A DNA stretch of 64,000 nt from Medicago truncatula (lineage: Eukaryota > Streptophyta > Magnoliopsida > Fabales > Fabaceae): contig NC_053048.1 of the NCBI RefSeq assembly GCF_003473485.1, positions 49,287,755-49,351,754 on the forward strand, written 5' to 3'. Of this stretch, positions 46,639 to 58,477 are shown in pieces. How positions within the stretch are numbered: position 1 is the stretch's first letter; each line of letters opens with the position of its first letter. The position numbers were made by a program, and so were the translations under genes. The notes beneath the pieces are model-generated. The model was not told the DNA's origin. It saw only the letters and a list, made by a program, of their open reading frames with translations, and did no database searches.

Positions 46639-47046
46639 GCTAAATTACACCTGAGGTCCTTTAAGTTTGAGGTTTGTAATATATTGGTCATTTAAGTTAT
46701 TTTGGTCACACATAAGTCCTTTAAGTTTGAGATTTGTAATAGATTGGTCATTTAGTTTATTTTTGTCACACATAAGTCCTTTAAATTTGTAAAAGTTTTC
46801 AATTTAGTCCTTATACGACATCATCATTTTGGTTAACATAAAGACTAAATTGAAAAACCAAAATAACTTAAATGATCGATCCGTTATAAATAAAAAACTA
46901 AAAAGACTTATGTGTGACCAAAATAATTTAAAGGACCAATTTGTTACAAATATCAAATTTAAAGGACTTATGTGTGACCAAAATAACTTAAAAGGATCAG
47001 CCTGTTACAAACGTCAAACTTAAAGGATCCCAGATGTAATTTATCC
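46639..47046. mobile_element. Mutator-like MITE (408 bp) with perfect 9-bp duplication
   Basis: Ends GGCTAAATTACACCTGAGG and the inverse of GGATAAATTACATCTGGG; both arms contain repeated 'acataagtcctttaa' / 'ttaaaggacttatgtgtgacc' blocks. The 9-mer TTTATTTTA flanks both sides (46630-46638 and 47047-47055). Frames inside the right arm (46829-47023) are repeats, not genes. Confidence 0.85.
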
Positions 47047-47332
47047 TTTATTTTAAATAAATCATTTTTCTAATATAGTCCCGTTTATTGTATCTTCTTT
47101 TTACCATTTTTTAAGTAGAATCTAAAAAAAAAATCAAACTCATTTACGTTGGTTTGGTGACGTTACTTGAAATCTTAAAACGTATTTCTTTAAAGTTTCA
47201 GGTTTAATACTCTCTAGTGTCTATATAGGTGAGCTAGTTTACCTTTAAAAAAAACAATTTCTAAGGAAAATTTTGTAAAAAAGTTATTTTTTTTTTTAAT
47301 TTGGTTAAAAAGCCCTTAATAATTTTTTTTTT

Positions 47333-47425
47333 GTCCTTCGTGAGCTTAGTTTAGTTGACAGGAACAATACATAATATATGTAAGGCTTGGGGTTCAAATC
47401 GGTCACCACTAATAAAAGTAACTTC
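47333..47425 (+). mobile_element. SINE fragment
   Basis: GTGAGCTTAGTTTAGTTGACA (A-box side) and GGGGTTCAAATCGG (B box) are spaced as in the SINE families at 20215 and 31013. The A-box region is degenerate. Confidence 0.6.
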
Positions 47426-47499
47426 CAATTTTTTAGCATAAAAAAAACTTCCATTTCTTTTAACGTATCTCTGAAAAATAATCTATAAATTACTTAATA

Positions 47500-47670
47500 T
47501 GTATGGGTGTTATGGAGTAATGTTTTTTTCCTTCTTTCTGTGTTTGCTCTTGGGCAACATACAACTGGACCTTGTATTCTTTTGAGGATCGTTTATCTTT
47601 GCACGCCTTGTATAAGATGAACTATTTTTGGTGATTATTATTTCATTTTGGCTTGTTAAAAAAAATGGTT
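47500..47670 (+). mobile_element. LINE 3'-tail fragment
   Basis: TTGCACGCCTTGTATAAGATGA ... TTTCATTTTGGCTTGTTAAAAAAAA matches the 3' end of the LINE at 16780-16874 (GCACGCCTTGTGGGAGATGA ... GCATTTTGGCTTGTTC plus A-run), so this is a short 5'-truncated copy of the same family. Confidence 0.7.
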
Positions 47671-48093
47671 ATATGAATTTTTTTTAAGAAGTCGTTATAT
47701 GATTTTTTTTTTGACTCATCGACCCATTAGAAATATTTACATTGCAATTTTTTTTTGTCCATATTGCAATATTTTGTTTTTGGTCAAGTATTGCAGTTTT
47801 TATTTTATTAATTCCGTAACAAATTTTAGGAAGTCGATATATTATTTTTAATGATTTAAAACTCATATCATAAGTGATTAAATGTGTTCCAAAAAAAAAA
47901 AAAAATGATTAAAAAATACAGAAGCTTCAAAGGAAGAGATCCAAGAGGAAAAGGTTACGTCACACAACTCACACATATTCTGCAACACACTCCACGAACA
48001 CAATATAGAAGAAACCCCTAATTTTGAAGATTCAATTTCAAAACCCTAATCTCACCACAGATTCAATTCCTTCAACCAGATCTCATCAAAATC

Positions 48094-48831
48094 ATGGAGA
48101 AAGAATTCAAAGTCCCACCGGTATCCTTCGCCTCCGTCGGAAACCCCGCCGGGCAAAATCTCCAAAACCGCCGTGTACCCATTCCACCATTCCAACCAAA
48201 CTCCGGCATCCCTTTCATGTCATTTGATATCGGCTCCGCCGCCGTTTCCACCTCATCCGGTCCAATTTACTCCGGTCCCGGAATCGGCGGTGGTGGTTCC
48301 GTCAACTTCGACGACGAGGAGCCTCTTCTCGACGAGCTCGGTATTCATCCGGATCAAATCTGGAGCAAAATCAGATCGGTTCTTAACCCGTTTCGCGTGA
48401 ACCATACCGTTCACAAAGACTCTGATCTTTCTGGTCCGATTCTTCTCTATATGGCGTTTTGTCTCTTTCAATTACTCGCCGGAAAAATTCAATTCGGTGT
48501 GATTTTAGGTTGGATTGTGGTTTCTTCGATCTTTTTGTATGTTGTTTTCAACATGCTCGCAGGTCGAACTGGGAATTTGGATCTGCACACTTGTACCAGT
48601 GTTGTTGGTTATTCTATGTTGCCGGTGGTGATTTTCTCTGCAATATCACTTTTTCTTCCACAGGGTGGTTTCTTTGGGCTCGCGATCGCCGCGGTTTTTG
48701 TGTTGTGGGCTACCAGGGCTTCAACGGGGCTTGTGGTTTCTCTTACTGATGGTGGTGATGAACATCGCGGGTTGATAGCGTACGCCTGTTTCTTGATTTA
48801 CACTCTGTTTTCGTTGCTTGTGATTTTTTAG
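48094..48831 (+). CDS. Yip1-domain Golgi/ER membrane protein (YIPF5/YIP1-like)
   Basis: The protein has 245 aa in one exon. A Pro/Gly-rich cytosolic N-terminus (1-75) is followed by DDEEPLLDELGIHPDQIWSK (about 74-93), the conserved Yip1 lead-in. Five hydrophobic segments follow, between about 115 and 245: ILLYMAFCLFQLLAG, FGVILGWIVVSSIFLYVVF, VVGYSMLPVVIFSAISLFL, FFGLAIAAVFVLWATRAS and LIAYACFLIYTLFSLLVIF. Yip1 proteins bind Rab GTPases and act in ER-Golgi vesicle traffic (family knowledge). The ATG at 48094 gives MEKEFKVPPVSF; an upstream frame at 48024 is out of phase. The coding region is GC-richer than its flanks. No odd features. Confidence 0.92.
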   Translation: MEKEFKVPPVSFASVGNPAGQNLQNRRVPIPPFQPNSGIPFMSFDIGSAAVSTSSGPIYSGPGIGGGGSVNFDDEEPLLDELGIHPDQIWSKIRSVLNPFRVNHTVHKDSDLSGPILLYMAFCLFQLLAGKIQFGVILGWIVVSSIFLYVVFNMLAGRTGNLDLHTCTSVVGYSMLPVVIFSAISLFLPQGGFFGLAIAAVFVLWATRASTGLVVSLTDGGDEHRGLIAYACFLIYTLFSLLVIF

Positions 48832-50889
48832 GGATGTGTTTAGTGCTGAGATTGTTTGGATCAAAGTGCTTATTTTTTTTATTTTTTTTTGGATTTAGTT
48901 AACATTTATGTCTTTTAACTTTGCATTATGAACCTTGTGATTTTTCTATTTCAGTCATATAATGATATATAGAAAATGGAGCTATTGCACTTGATTTAAT
49001 GTTTTCGTTTAAAATGTAATTCCTAGGCTACAATTTATATGTGATTGTTTATGTCTGTGTCTGGAAGCATATATAGTTAAGTTATGTTGCTTTAGGTTCT
49101 CAGTAGATGCCCCCTCAGACTAGTACTTTACGCAAAGCCCAATCCGGTTAGGGTGTTTGTATGTAGGGTTGCCAGAAACACATGTCAAATTGGATTATGT
49201 ATTTGACCAAATCATGCTCAGTTTAATGATTTTGGTACTTAAATTTATCATAGTTAAACTCGAAATAAATTCTTAGCAATGCAGCTTGAGCAAGGAGATT
49301 TCAACTAAGCAGCTGCATACTAAACTATTTTGCATACTTGAGTTGCAACATTGCACCTCGGGTATGTAATTTGTTTAACATGGGTGACTATGTATCATTT
49401 TGATGGACCGATTTGTACAAAATGTATTTACTTATGTTAAAACATCCACACCAAATGCGTATATATCTTGAAAAGCTAGACTGCTGTCTTTTAGTTTTAA
49501 AAGACCTTAAAGTTTGTGCATGTTGCTCTTGAGAGTTGTAGTCTCAAGATTCTCAACTAATTTCACTGTAAAAAATCTTCCAACATGCAAACTGACCTTT
49601 AGAAGTTCAGTTGTCAGCATGGTGAAGCCTACTGACTAAATTTTATCCTTATTGGATTGGATTGTAAATTGTAATCAGAGAAAAATTGATTAGTGTATTT
49701 TTATCTTTGAAACTTGACCGGTTCAAGCACAGATGGTAATTTTAACCCTTTCTGGTTTATTTAGAAGTGTAGATCTGATCTAGAATACGGGTTCTGTGGT
49801 TTGAATCTAAATTGCCAAGGACAAATGATACCAATATAAAAATGTGTATAAATTGAATGATTATTAGAGCATACTCAAAGAATTAAATTTCTTAGGAAGA
49901 TGATTTTTGCAGTTTCAATTGTCATTTAGTCATCAAACTGTAATATACTCATTAGATATATTGATCGACTTTTCTAGAGTTTTAGATATTCTATGGTTTG
50001 AAATTATGCTTTCTTTTAATTTTTTTTTTATATTTTTTTTATGGGATATCATGACAAACAATCCATCTGAAAGTTAGGTGGAAATATTTACATTTTGGCA
50101 CTGGTAATCATGCATCCTGTTTCCTTTTATATCTGTGGAAAAATTTGCCTGGCATTTTCAAGACTACTATGTCATACATAGGAGAATTTTGTTTCATTCA
50201 TGATATTGCTCGTACATCCCTTTCCCCCTGTGTATGCCCTTGTTCTCTGTGAAATTCATCCAAATTTTCAACTTCTAATTCATGCCAAAACTTCTAGTAC
50301 AGTAGTTCATTCAGCTTTCTTAATCTTTTGCGGGTGTCAATGTTGGGACTTTAGGTGTTGTCTATTCTCCTTACTTAGCACCCCAATGCTAACTATGAAT
50401 ATGATATAGATAAAGTGATAAACTAAGATTGACAAGATTATAACAAATTTGATTTGACAACAAAGGAAATTCTTTGCCAGCCAGATAGTTTTGAATTGCT
50501 TATTTAATAATCAATAGTAATACCATATCTAATTAAGAGCTAGTGCTAGAAGTCCTGCTGCCTATAAACTCTAGGAATTACGGATGCCATTTTTTACATT
50601 CTTTATGATCGAGGTATTTTATAATTATATTTTTATACAACATTGACACGTTTTATTGTTAGTAATAACATCATACAAGCAAATAACATTTACTTTTTTC
50701 ACATGGTCAAATAACATTTGCTGAGATCAATGAATTGGGATGAAATGTTGTTATATGATAAAATATTAAATAGTACTGTACTAATGCTGCTTCTGTTGTT
50801 TGTTAACTGTCGCATAACAATCTTGTAGCAAATAATAAAATAATAATTAGTAGAGAAGGAAATCAAGTCATTGAGTTATATATTAATAA
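48832..50889. other. 3' flank of the Yip1 gene and intergenic
   Basis: Less AT-skewed than other gaps and without clear repeats. The near part is 3' UTR; I see no separate gene. The frame at 50200-50409 is not recognisable. Confidence 0.4.
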
Positions 50890-50898
50890 TTTAAATAA

Positions 50899-51590
50899 CA
50901 ATTAGGATCCGTTGACACCAGGTATGAAACTTTAGTTTGATACCAAATCTCAGCTGTCTACTTTTTAAATCTAAAGGCCCGTGATTATTTGTTAATTTAA
51001 GTAAAGGCGAGCCTTTCTCTCTCAACTCTCTTAACAACAAGCTTTTTCTTTTTGGCCCGATATTTGTTAACTTTACAAAGTTTGAAACAGAACAAATTAA
51101 AGCATCTATGTTCATAATGATCTCCACTACGAGTTCAATTTTATTTGGAAGGTTTTCTATTTTACCAAAACCACCCAACTGATTTTAAATATATGTTTTC
51201 AGATATGAAATTGCTGGGAGTATTTCAATTATTAAATCAGCAAAGTTTGTGCAACTCATTCCCAAACCTTAAATTCCATCAATCGAGAAACACTCATTCA
51301 AAATAACTTCCTCTACGTGTAATTGATTTCATAAATTTTACATGAATTGTCTAATTAGGTTGCAATTCATTTGAGAAATTAATCAATGTGAATGAAGTTT
51401 GATTGATTGCATATAGATATCTGATGAGTGGATATGGCACACTTTCAAGTTTGATTGACTACACTTACGAAATAGAGACTCGTGTGGGTTAATTTATAAA
51501 ACTATTATTTTCCTTTGGATTAAAAAATTAAACAGCTGAGATTTGATGTCAAACTAAAGTTTGACATGTGGTGTCAACTGACCCCGACTC
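50899..51590. mobile_element. Mutator-like MITE (692 bp) with perfect 9-bp duplication
   Basis: The left arm (GGATCCGTTGACACC, AACTTTAGTTTGATACC, AAATCTCAGCTGT) is matched in inverse by the right arm ending GTGTCAACTGACCCCGACTC. The 9-mer TTTAAATAA flanks it at 50890-50898 and 51591-51599. No transposase. Confidence 0.82.
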
Positions 51591-51599
51591 TTTAAATAA

Positions 51600-53140
51600 T
51601 AGCTAAACTATAATGATATTATACAATATTAAGTAGTCAACTAGGCACTAACCATGGGGCTGTAATTTTTGTCATTCTGGTCGGAAGGGGTTTGTCATTT
51701 GAGTATTTATTAGGAGGTCATACACTTAATAATTGTCACTGGTGTAAAAAGGGTGCCAGTGTTTTCTTACCAGTGCTTTTTTTATTAAAATGAAAACCTT
51801 ATCAAGTATGGGAAATATTATTGGATTGGGTCTTCAGCTATTCTTGAAAAACAAGATACATTGTCCTGATGGAGAGATAGTCATAACTTTTTTGGGCCTG
51901 TTCCATTTGTTCTATTGCGGACCTTTTTTATGTTTGTCTTTCTTTAGTCTCTTGGGCTAATGACATAAAAAGGGGAATATAATTTGTTTGTCTTTTCATT
52001 GACTTAGTTAAAACAACTTGGATTATAAATTGGAAAAAAGGGAATAACATCAAGAGATCAGAAGAAGGAAGACTGTTTTCTTTCTTTTTCTTCTTGAATG
52101 ACAATTGAGAAAAAATCTTCGAGTGAGGGATCAAAGGTTTCAGAGAAAATCTTCGAGTGAGGGGTCAAGGGTTCAAGAGAAAATCTTCGAGTGAGGGATC
52201 AAGGGTTCGAGAGAAAATAGAGCGTAGAAAGCTTGAGTTCTTTGTTGTTCATCCTGGACATAAAAGGGGCAAGAGTTATCTGTAACCGAATTCATGTGGG
52301 TTCATTTCCTTCTCTTAATTAATGTTGCATTTAATTTTGCATTTTATTCTTGCTGCTGCAATTTGATTTCTGTGATCCTTGTTATTTCCTGCTGCTACAG
52401 TGCATTCTGTTTTTCATTGCTTTGTTTCTGCACCTATCATGCCTTTTAGTTTTATGAGTTTCTGTCAATTGCGCTGCTGCTGCATATTTTTCTGGTTCCG
52501 TGTTTCTGCATAATCTGCAATTGCTGCGCAAATTTGCTTCTGATGTATTAGTGATTCTAGTTTTGGTGCTTTTGGTTTGTGTCAGTTTCTGCATACCTGC
52601 ATGCGTTTAGGCTTCCTCGTAGTTTCTTGTTTAATGCAAATACTGCATAATTGCATTTCTGTTTTCACATTTCTTCAGTTAATGTTATTGCTGTTTTTGG
52701 ATTTCATTTGTGCGTAATAAATTCTTTAAGTTCTTCTAATTGACTGGTTAGAACCAACAACTAAATATAAAGGACAAAATTTGGCTATCCATGATAATTT
52801 GGCTGAATGGATTTGTCAGTTAGTCTATAGGGATTTTTCAGTTGTATGGTTATCCATGAAAATTTGGTGGAATGGATTTGTTGTCCGACTCTAATCTCCT
52901 TTGCTGCAACTTTCCCTTTACCCTCGGAACTTATTTTTCATCATGTGGGCGTGACTTGGGGTGAAAACTGAAAGTAGTTGGGTGTTGATATATGCGGTCA
53001 AATATTCCACTTGTTTGTTTAGTAATTTCGCAAGTGTTTGATAAATGAAGGGATTTCATTTTCGCTGGCTGCTCCACTTGTGTTAAAAACTTAATGTGCT
53101 GAAAATCTTGGCCTGTTAAATAGAGTTTAAGCTTTACTAT
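51600..53140. other. Intergenic with a small tandem repeat
   Basis: Transcribed-looking but non-coding: 52230-52700 is T/C-rich with many 'ctgctgc' and 'tgcat' words. The source element was not identified. Confidence 0.4.
52107..52217 (+). repeat. Three-copy tandem repeat, about 38-bp unit
   Basis: GAGAAAA(A)ATCTTCGAGTGAGG plus 'gatcaa(g)ggtttcga'-type text is repeated three times in a row, with few differences. Confidence 0.8.
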
Positions 53141-53145
53141 TCCAC

Positions 53146-54010
53146 TCTTTTTTTTTTTTGGTCAAACAAGTAGATATTTCATTCATTGATAGCTAAATAG
53201 CTAGTGATTACACTGTGTATAGAAAAGTGCTCACTATTGGGGTCAAGTACAGCATCACTGCAAAATCCAACAAATACATCATTAAACAATAGACTTGCTC
53301 CTGACTTATGCATCTAACAAATCATGGTAACATAGCTTAGCTAAGAAAAAAATACCCACGTACATCAAAGGGCATCATGAACCCTTCATAATACAACACA
53401 GTTTCAAGATAAACTCCTAATAAACAAGAACAACATATACACCAGTATAGCTGATAAAAAAGAAACAAACACAAATGGAAGATGTTTTGGAGTTATAGCA
53501 TCTTCTGGTACCGCAAAAGCTTGAAGGCCGATGTCTCAAACCCAAAAGTGAGCGACCTGCATAGTAGATGTTAGGCAGTAGATCCAGCTCAAAAGAAACG
53601 GCAAACGGTGACCCTGTTTAAAAAACATCAGATCCGAAAACAACTTACAAACATAGGACGAAAAACAACTAAGATTAAGATAGATCTATATTAACACTTA
53701 AAATGGAGACCACACAGAGAAATAAAGGCAGATCTGGTGGATCTGGCTTTCAAAGGGCCGAATCCAGATGGAGGGGTGGTGGGGGTTTCGGTGGCGGACG
53801 GTACAACGCAAGTGGTTGTATGGGTGGTGGCTCACCACCACCACCGTTAACCGAAAGAATCGCAGCAAACAGAGAACACAACAACGGTATGCTTCACATG
53901 AGAGAAAGCGTCAAAGAGTGGAGAGAGAGACGAGAATGAATGGTAGAAAAAACAGTGTTTATTACACAAAAAAAAAACTAGCAACCTAGTGGAAGCGGCG
54001 GCTCTAGGGA
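53146..54010 (-). mobile_element. Non-autonomous LINE / retroposed sequence
   Basis: Read on the minus strand, it starts near 54010 with 'gtttcttccctagagccgccgc', the usual leader of plant L1 elements, and ends at 53146 in TTTGACC plus a poly(A) (T13 on the plus strand). Between them is no reverse transcriptase. The plus-strand Gly-rich frame 53703-53939 is antisense to it and is probably not a gene. No clear target duplication was found. Confidence 0.6.
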
Positions 54011-55110
54011 AGAAACCCTAAACCGTGAAAACAACTCTTGAGCTAACACAGCGTGTATAAACTTTAAACTTGCTCATCATTTAGCGCACTCCCCTTGAAT
54101 GTGAATGGGTTTGTTGTTGGGTTATGACAAATTTGTAGGCTAGCTTATTCCCAAGTTTGTTGGTTGTTTACGTCCCAAGTTTGAGCTTAGCAGCTTTCCC
54201 ATTGGCTTGGGGTGTGTTTAGTTTGGCGTTTGGAAACGCACATCCAGTTTTGTTTTGCTATGATTTCCTATAAGATACAAAACAAAGCTTCTTCGTAAAA
54301 GCGATGGCTTGCTGCAAAAATCTACATAGACGTAGTAAGCTTGCTGCAAAACCAAACATATAGTTAATGATTTATAATTGTTGAATAGTGGAGAAACAAG
54401 ATCAAAGGGTGGCATTCCGTAAAAAAAATAATTATAATAATCAAAGGATGGCATGAAAAGTTGTTTACTTGTATTATTTTTCTTTGGACTGAATGTTGTG
54501 TGACAAAAAATGAAAACTAGATTTGCATATGGCTCATGTGAAAATTGATATTATTACGTGCATTAAATATTAACATTTTTGCTAAAAATCATTTGTTTAT
54601 TTATGTTTTCGTCCTACAATAACTATTCAACTTTTTTAATTATTATTATTATTACATAGAGTCGTGATTTTTTTTATTTCTCCAAAAGCCACAAGCAGTG
54701 ACAAGTCATTGCCCAAATGTCCTTCCACTCGACCTACATTTTTCAATCCACCTTCATATTAAATCTAATCCAATGATTCAAGTCTCCCATAAAGAAATTA
54801 TCTCTAGCATTTACACGCTTCACATTTAATTGTCATTCAATTTTATTATCGTAATCGACTGGAGGTTCCATATGTCACCAACTTTCCTCCGGATTTCAGA
54901 CCTTCTCACGATACTACTGCAATTCAAAACCAAACCCTCGCAATTCAAAGCATGTGCATATATTAGACCAACAATAATAGCAGCACAGCCGCACCTCAAA
55001 AACCCCACATCAAAACTTCAGCATTGGATTCTTTTGAAAGAGAGCATTAATGTAGGTTTAGACGGTTACGATCACTAACACGTTTGTATTAATAACCTAT
55101 GACTTGTTTT
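54011..55110. other. Intergenic, no gene seen
   Basis: Short frames on both strands lack protein-like character. An inverted pair ('atggcttgctgcaaaa' and 'gcttgctgcaaaacc') near 54300-54350 is a short direct repeat only. Confidence 0.4.
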
Positions 55111-55114
55111 AGGT

Positions 55115-55124
55115 TATAAATAGG
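55115..55124 (+). promoter_or_regulatory. TATA box without a following ORF
   Basis: TATAAATAGG followed by a pyrimidine-rich, leader-like stretch (CTTCATTCTTCACTTCACC) looks like a plant Pol II core promoter. The next ATG (55187) opens only a five-codon frame. About 100 bases downstream lies the inverted repeat 55223-55299. Confidence 0.5.
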
Positions 55125-55222
55125 CTTCCATCTTCAACAAATATCTTCATTCTTCACTTCACCTCTTTTCTTCCATTTTCTTCGAATGTTTTTAGTTTTT
55201 TAGAGGTGTCGGTGGTTTCATG

Positions 55223-55299
55223 GTCATTGTTGACCGTTCATATGAACCCTGCAATTGCATTGCAGCTTGTGTGTGGTTCATATAACGGTCAACAAAGAC
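55223..55299 (+). ncRNA. Candidate MIRNA-like hairpin
   Basis: The 5' arm 55223-55248 (GTCATTGTTGACCGTTCATA then TGAACC) pairs with the 3' arm 55275-55299 (GGTTCATATAACGGTCAAC then AAAGAC). Over 25 bp there is one bulged base and one mismatch, and the loop is 26 bases. A TATA box lies about 100 bases upstream and there is no ORF, as for many plant MIRNA genes. I do not recognise the arms as a known microRNA. It could instead be a relic of a small inverted-repeat element. Confidence 0.25.
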
Positions 55300-56031
55300 T
55301 CTTGACATAAAAAAAAGACATAAAAAAGCACATAACATCTTGTCTGAATTTTGTTTTCCGGATATCACTAACAATCTGATCTGGATCGCGCGAGAAAGCA
55401 GCAGGTGGAAAAAGTAAAACTTCCTATATTATGTAGACTGAGGCCTAAATTTAGAGGCTTCTTGAAATTGGCCCCTCTACACAACAAGATTGACCATCTT
55501 CAACTACCACTCATCTCTTGTTGAGATTCAAACTAGTAGGAAGGCGACTTAAGAGCATTTGTCAAGATAAAATAATCACCTTAATTGGTGCAAGGCTTTC
55601 CCGAAGTTTTTTCAATAATAATCCTTTTCCAGGTTCCAAATAAGAAGATAGAGAAGAGGAGATTGTATTTGAGAGATAAACATAAATTGCATTAACCGTA
55701 AAAATACCATTGTCGTTGATTTCATAAATCCACTCATCTTCCTCCATAGATAAGTTTATCGGCAACATTAGTTCCATGAGCAATGCAAGGCTTTCTTTCT
55801 CCTACAACCCCTTTTGTTTGACTGAACCTCCATTGATAAACAATATTTTTTCCGGTAGAATAGATAGACGAAAAAATGACAATAATATGACAATAATCAT
55901 TGAAAGCTCACACAAACAAGCATATGAGGTGGGGTTCAAACCCCGATACAACGTCCAACCTATCAATTTTAACATTTTTATCAATCGAGGTAAGTTTTTG
56001 GACCATATAAACAATATTTAACATTCAAATC

Positions 56032-56099
<68 letters not shown>

Positions 56100-58477
56100 G
56101 TTAACTCGATCAAAAGTTCTTCCACCTAGGAGTTGAACTTAGGTTCTTCTAACCAATTCATCTTTTGTTGAAAATCATTAACCATTTGAGTTCAATTTTT
56201 TGATTTGTATATAGTATATACTCTATTCTATATAAAATAAAAAATAATTTCAAATAATTTATTTCATACTCTGAAAATTTATGTCATAACAAATAATTAA
56301 TCGAGTATTTAATTTTTAGTTTATGATTTTTTTAAAATAAATATATTTGATAACCGTTTTTTATCTTAAGAGAATTAGTAATCATCCAATAAAAAAAAAA
56401 GAGAGAATAAATGATCAACTTCACAAAATTGACAGTCATTGATATTTTTTTATTTCATATATCTAATAAATAAGTTTATTTGCAACAGTGTGGAGTAAAT
56501 TTAAATTCCAAATCGAAAAATAAAATAAAAAATAATTTAAAATGTATAGAAAATATTAATAAGAATTTATTTCCTGGTCATAACTTTTTTTTAAGAGCAT
56601 CTTATTCCTTTACCGGAGGTAGGATACCTTTACGTAGTATCTCCTAAATCTGGTTCAACTGCGAAGAGTCTATGATGATCATAAACTCATAGTACTTCTA
56701 TGATAAAAACTTCAAGCAGTGTGACTTGTGAAAATGAAAACTTATTTATCACATTCAAGAAAAGTTTGTACTTGTATTTGAATATGAGAAAGTGCAAGTA
56801 CGCTTTAAAATGCCACGTTTCTATTCAGGAGTGGTTCACATTTCAAACAGAATCGATATTTGACATTTTTTTTTGTGAACGGTCCAATCTGCAGATTTAT
56901 TTCAAAAGGATGTTTTTGTTGGATAAGTTTATAAGTTTGATTTTTTCAAAATAAGAAGAAAAATCCAAGTCTTGCGTTTAAAAGATATAAAACATAAAAA
57001 TGTTTTGTATACACATCTCATCCAATAATTTTGTTTTGTATGAATACGCTATGAACAACTCAAAATTTAAAATTATTGTAAATAAAAAATTCAAAACTTA
57101 AATGGTAATTAAAGTTAATGTACCAGCTTCACACCATATTAGCATCGAAAAACTCTAAGTGTCAAAAAGAATTGGACAAATTATGTCCACCGAAGAAAAA
57201 AAGTTGGACAAGTTATTATGATTGCATAAGAAAACCAATAAAATGTTTATTTTAAAAATTCAAGATCATAAAGCTTGAATTTGATACAATTGTTAAAATG
57301 ACTTTTAGTTTATATAAAATCAGTCATTTGGTGAGGGTCTACCTTTAAACCGTTTTTTAGAGATCTATAATATTTTAGACAAATCCATAAAAATGATCTA
57401 TAATATTTTTCTCAGATTTTCTACAAAATGAAACTAAAACAAAATTTTGATGCCTAAAAAAATGGATCTATGACCTAGTGGAACACAAAGAACTGCTTGT
57501 TTTTTCTTAATCCTCCTAATTTTAGGTGAAAGAGACAATGAAAATTCAGAATTCTACTTACTAGAAGGTAAGAAGAGATTTGTGAAAGATTGTTTTGACC
57601 ATGAATCAAACTCAAATACCCAATTTGTTAATCACTCAAGTTCATTAACAATTTGAGTTAAACACATGATTAGTGTTTGCACCTAAAGAGCATGCATGTA
57701 TAAATGTGATTTTTTTTTTTGACATATTTAATCAAAGCTTCTTCACATTGCCAAGTCTCGAATCAAGTTTCACGAGTTTGAAGTAATTATCTTTCAACCA
57801 AGGGACCTCTCAGGAAATTGGCATATAATTGTGATTTTAACACTTAGATTAATATAAGATGACTAATTTTATATCCCACTGTTTTCAATTTCTTATGGTT
57901 AACTTTCAATCTTACTTTCACATTGTTACTCACGTACAGTTCGGTTCTCCTACTTGAATCAAATCCATAATGAAAAGCTTGAACTCCATTATATTATGAC
58001 AGTACTTAACACTTTTTCTGAAAGAAGTACTTAACACTTCTAATATAGTAATCACACCAATTATATATTTTTTATTTGGATTAAGAGGCATGACAGAAAA
58101 CATAAAAATGTAAACGAAACCCTAACTAATTAAAGTAAAAACAAGTTTTATTTCTTGATATGTATAATAAGACAAGATAAAAAGATTACTACTTTGATAC
58201 AAATACGACACATAACGAAGAAAACAGTACAATAATATTTATCCAATGGACAGTATAGCAAGCTAGCAAAACAGAAAATGATTCCCTTTCTGCGACACAC
58301 GTACGTGAAAACACAGAGTTTCTAGAACTAAAGAAACTCTCTTTCATCCAATAAGATTAGAGCAAACTAGGTTATACCATATACTATATAGTATAATAAT
58401 ATAATTAATATTTAGCCTTTATTTAATAATTAATTATAGTTCCATGGCTTCAAGCTATAGGTGCTATGGCTATGTAG
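55300..58477. other. Long AT-rich intergenic region
   Basis: No convincing gene. Short frames (for example 55776-56021 and 56700-56954) look random. Contains the (AT)n tract at 56037-56096 and a SINE-like remnant near 57720-57810 ('gtctcgaatcaagtttcacgag'). Confidence 0.45.
56037..56096. repeat. (AT)n microsatellite
   Basis: About 29 uninterrupted AT dinucleotides. Confidence 0.95.

Noticed and set aside
53703-53939. Gly/Arg-rich 78-aa plus-strand frame
   Set aside because: Antisense to the leader of a non-autonomous LINE; the composition follows from a GC-rich leader, not from a gene.
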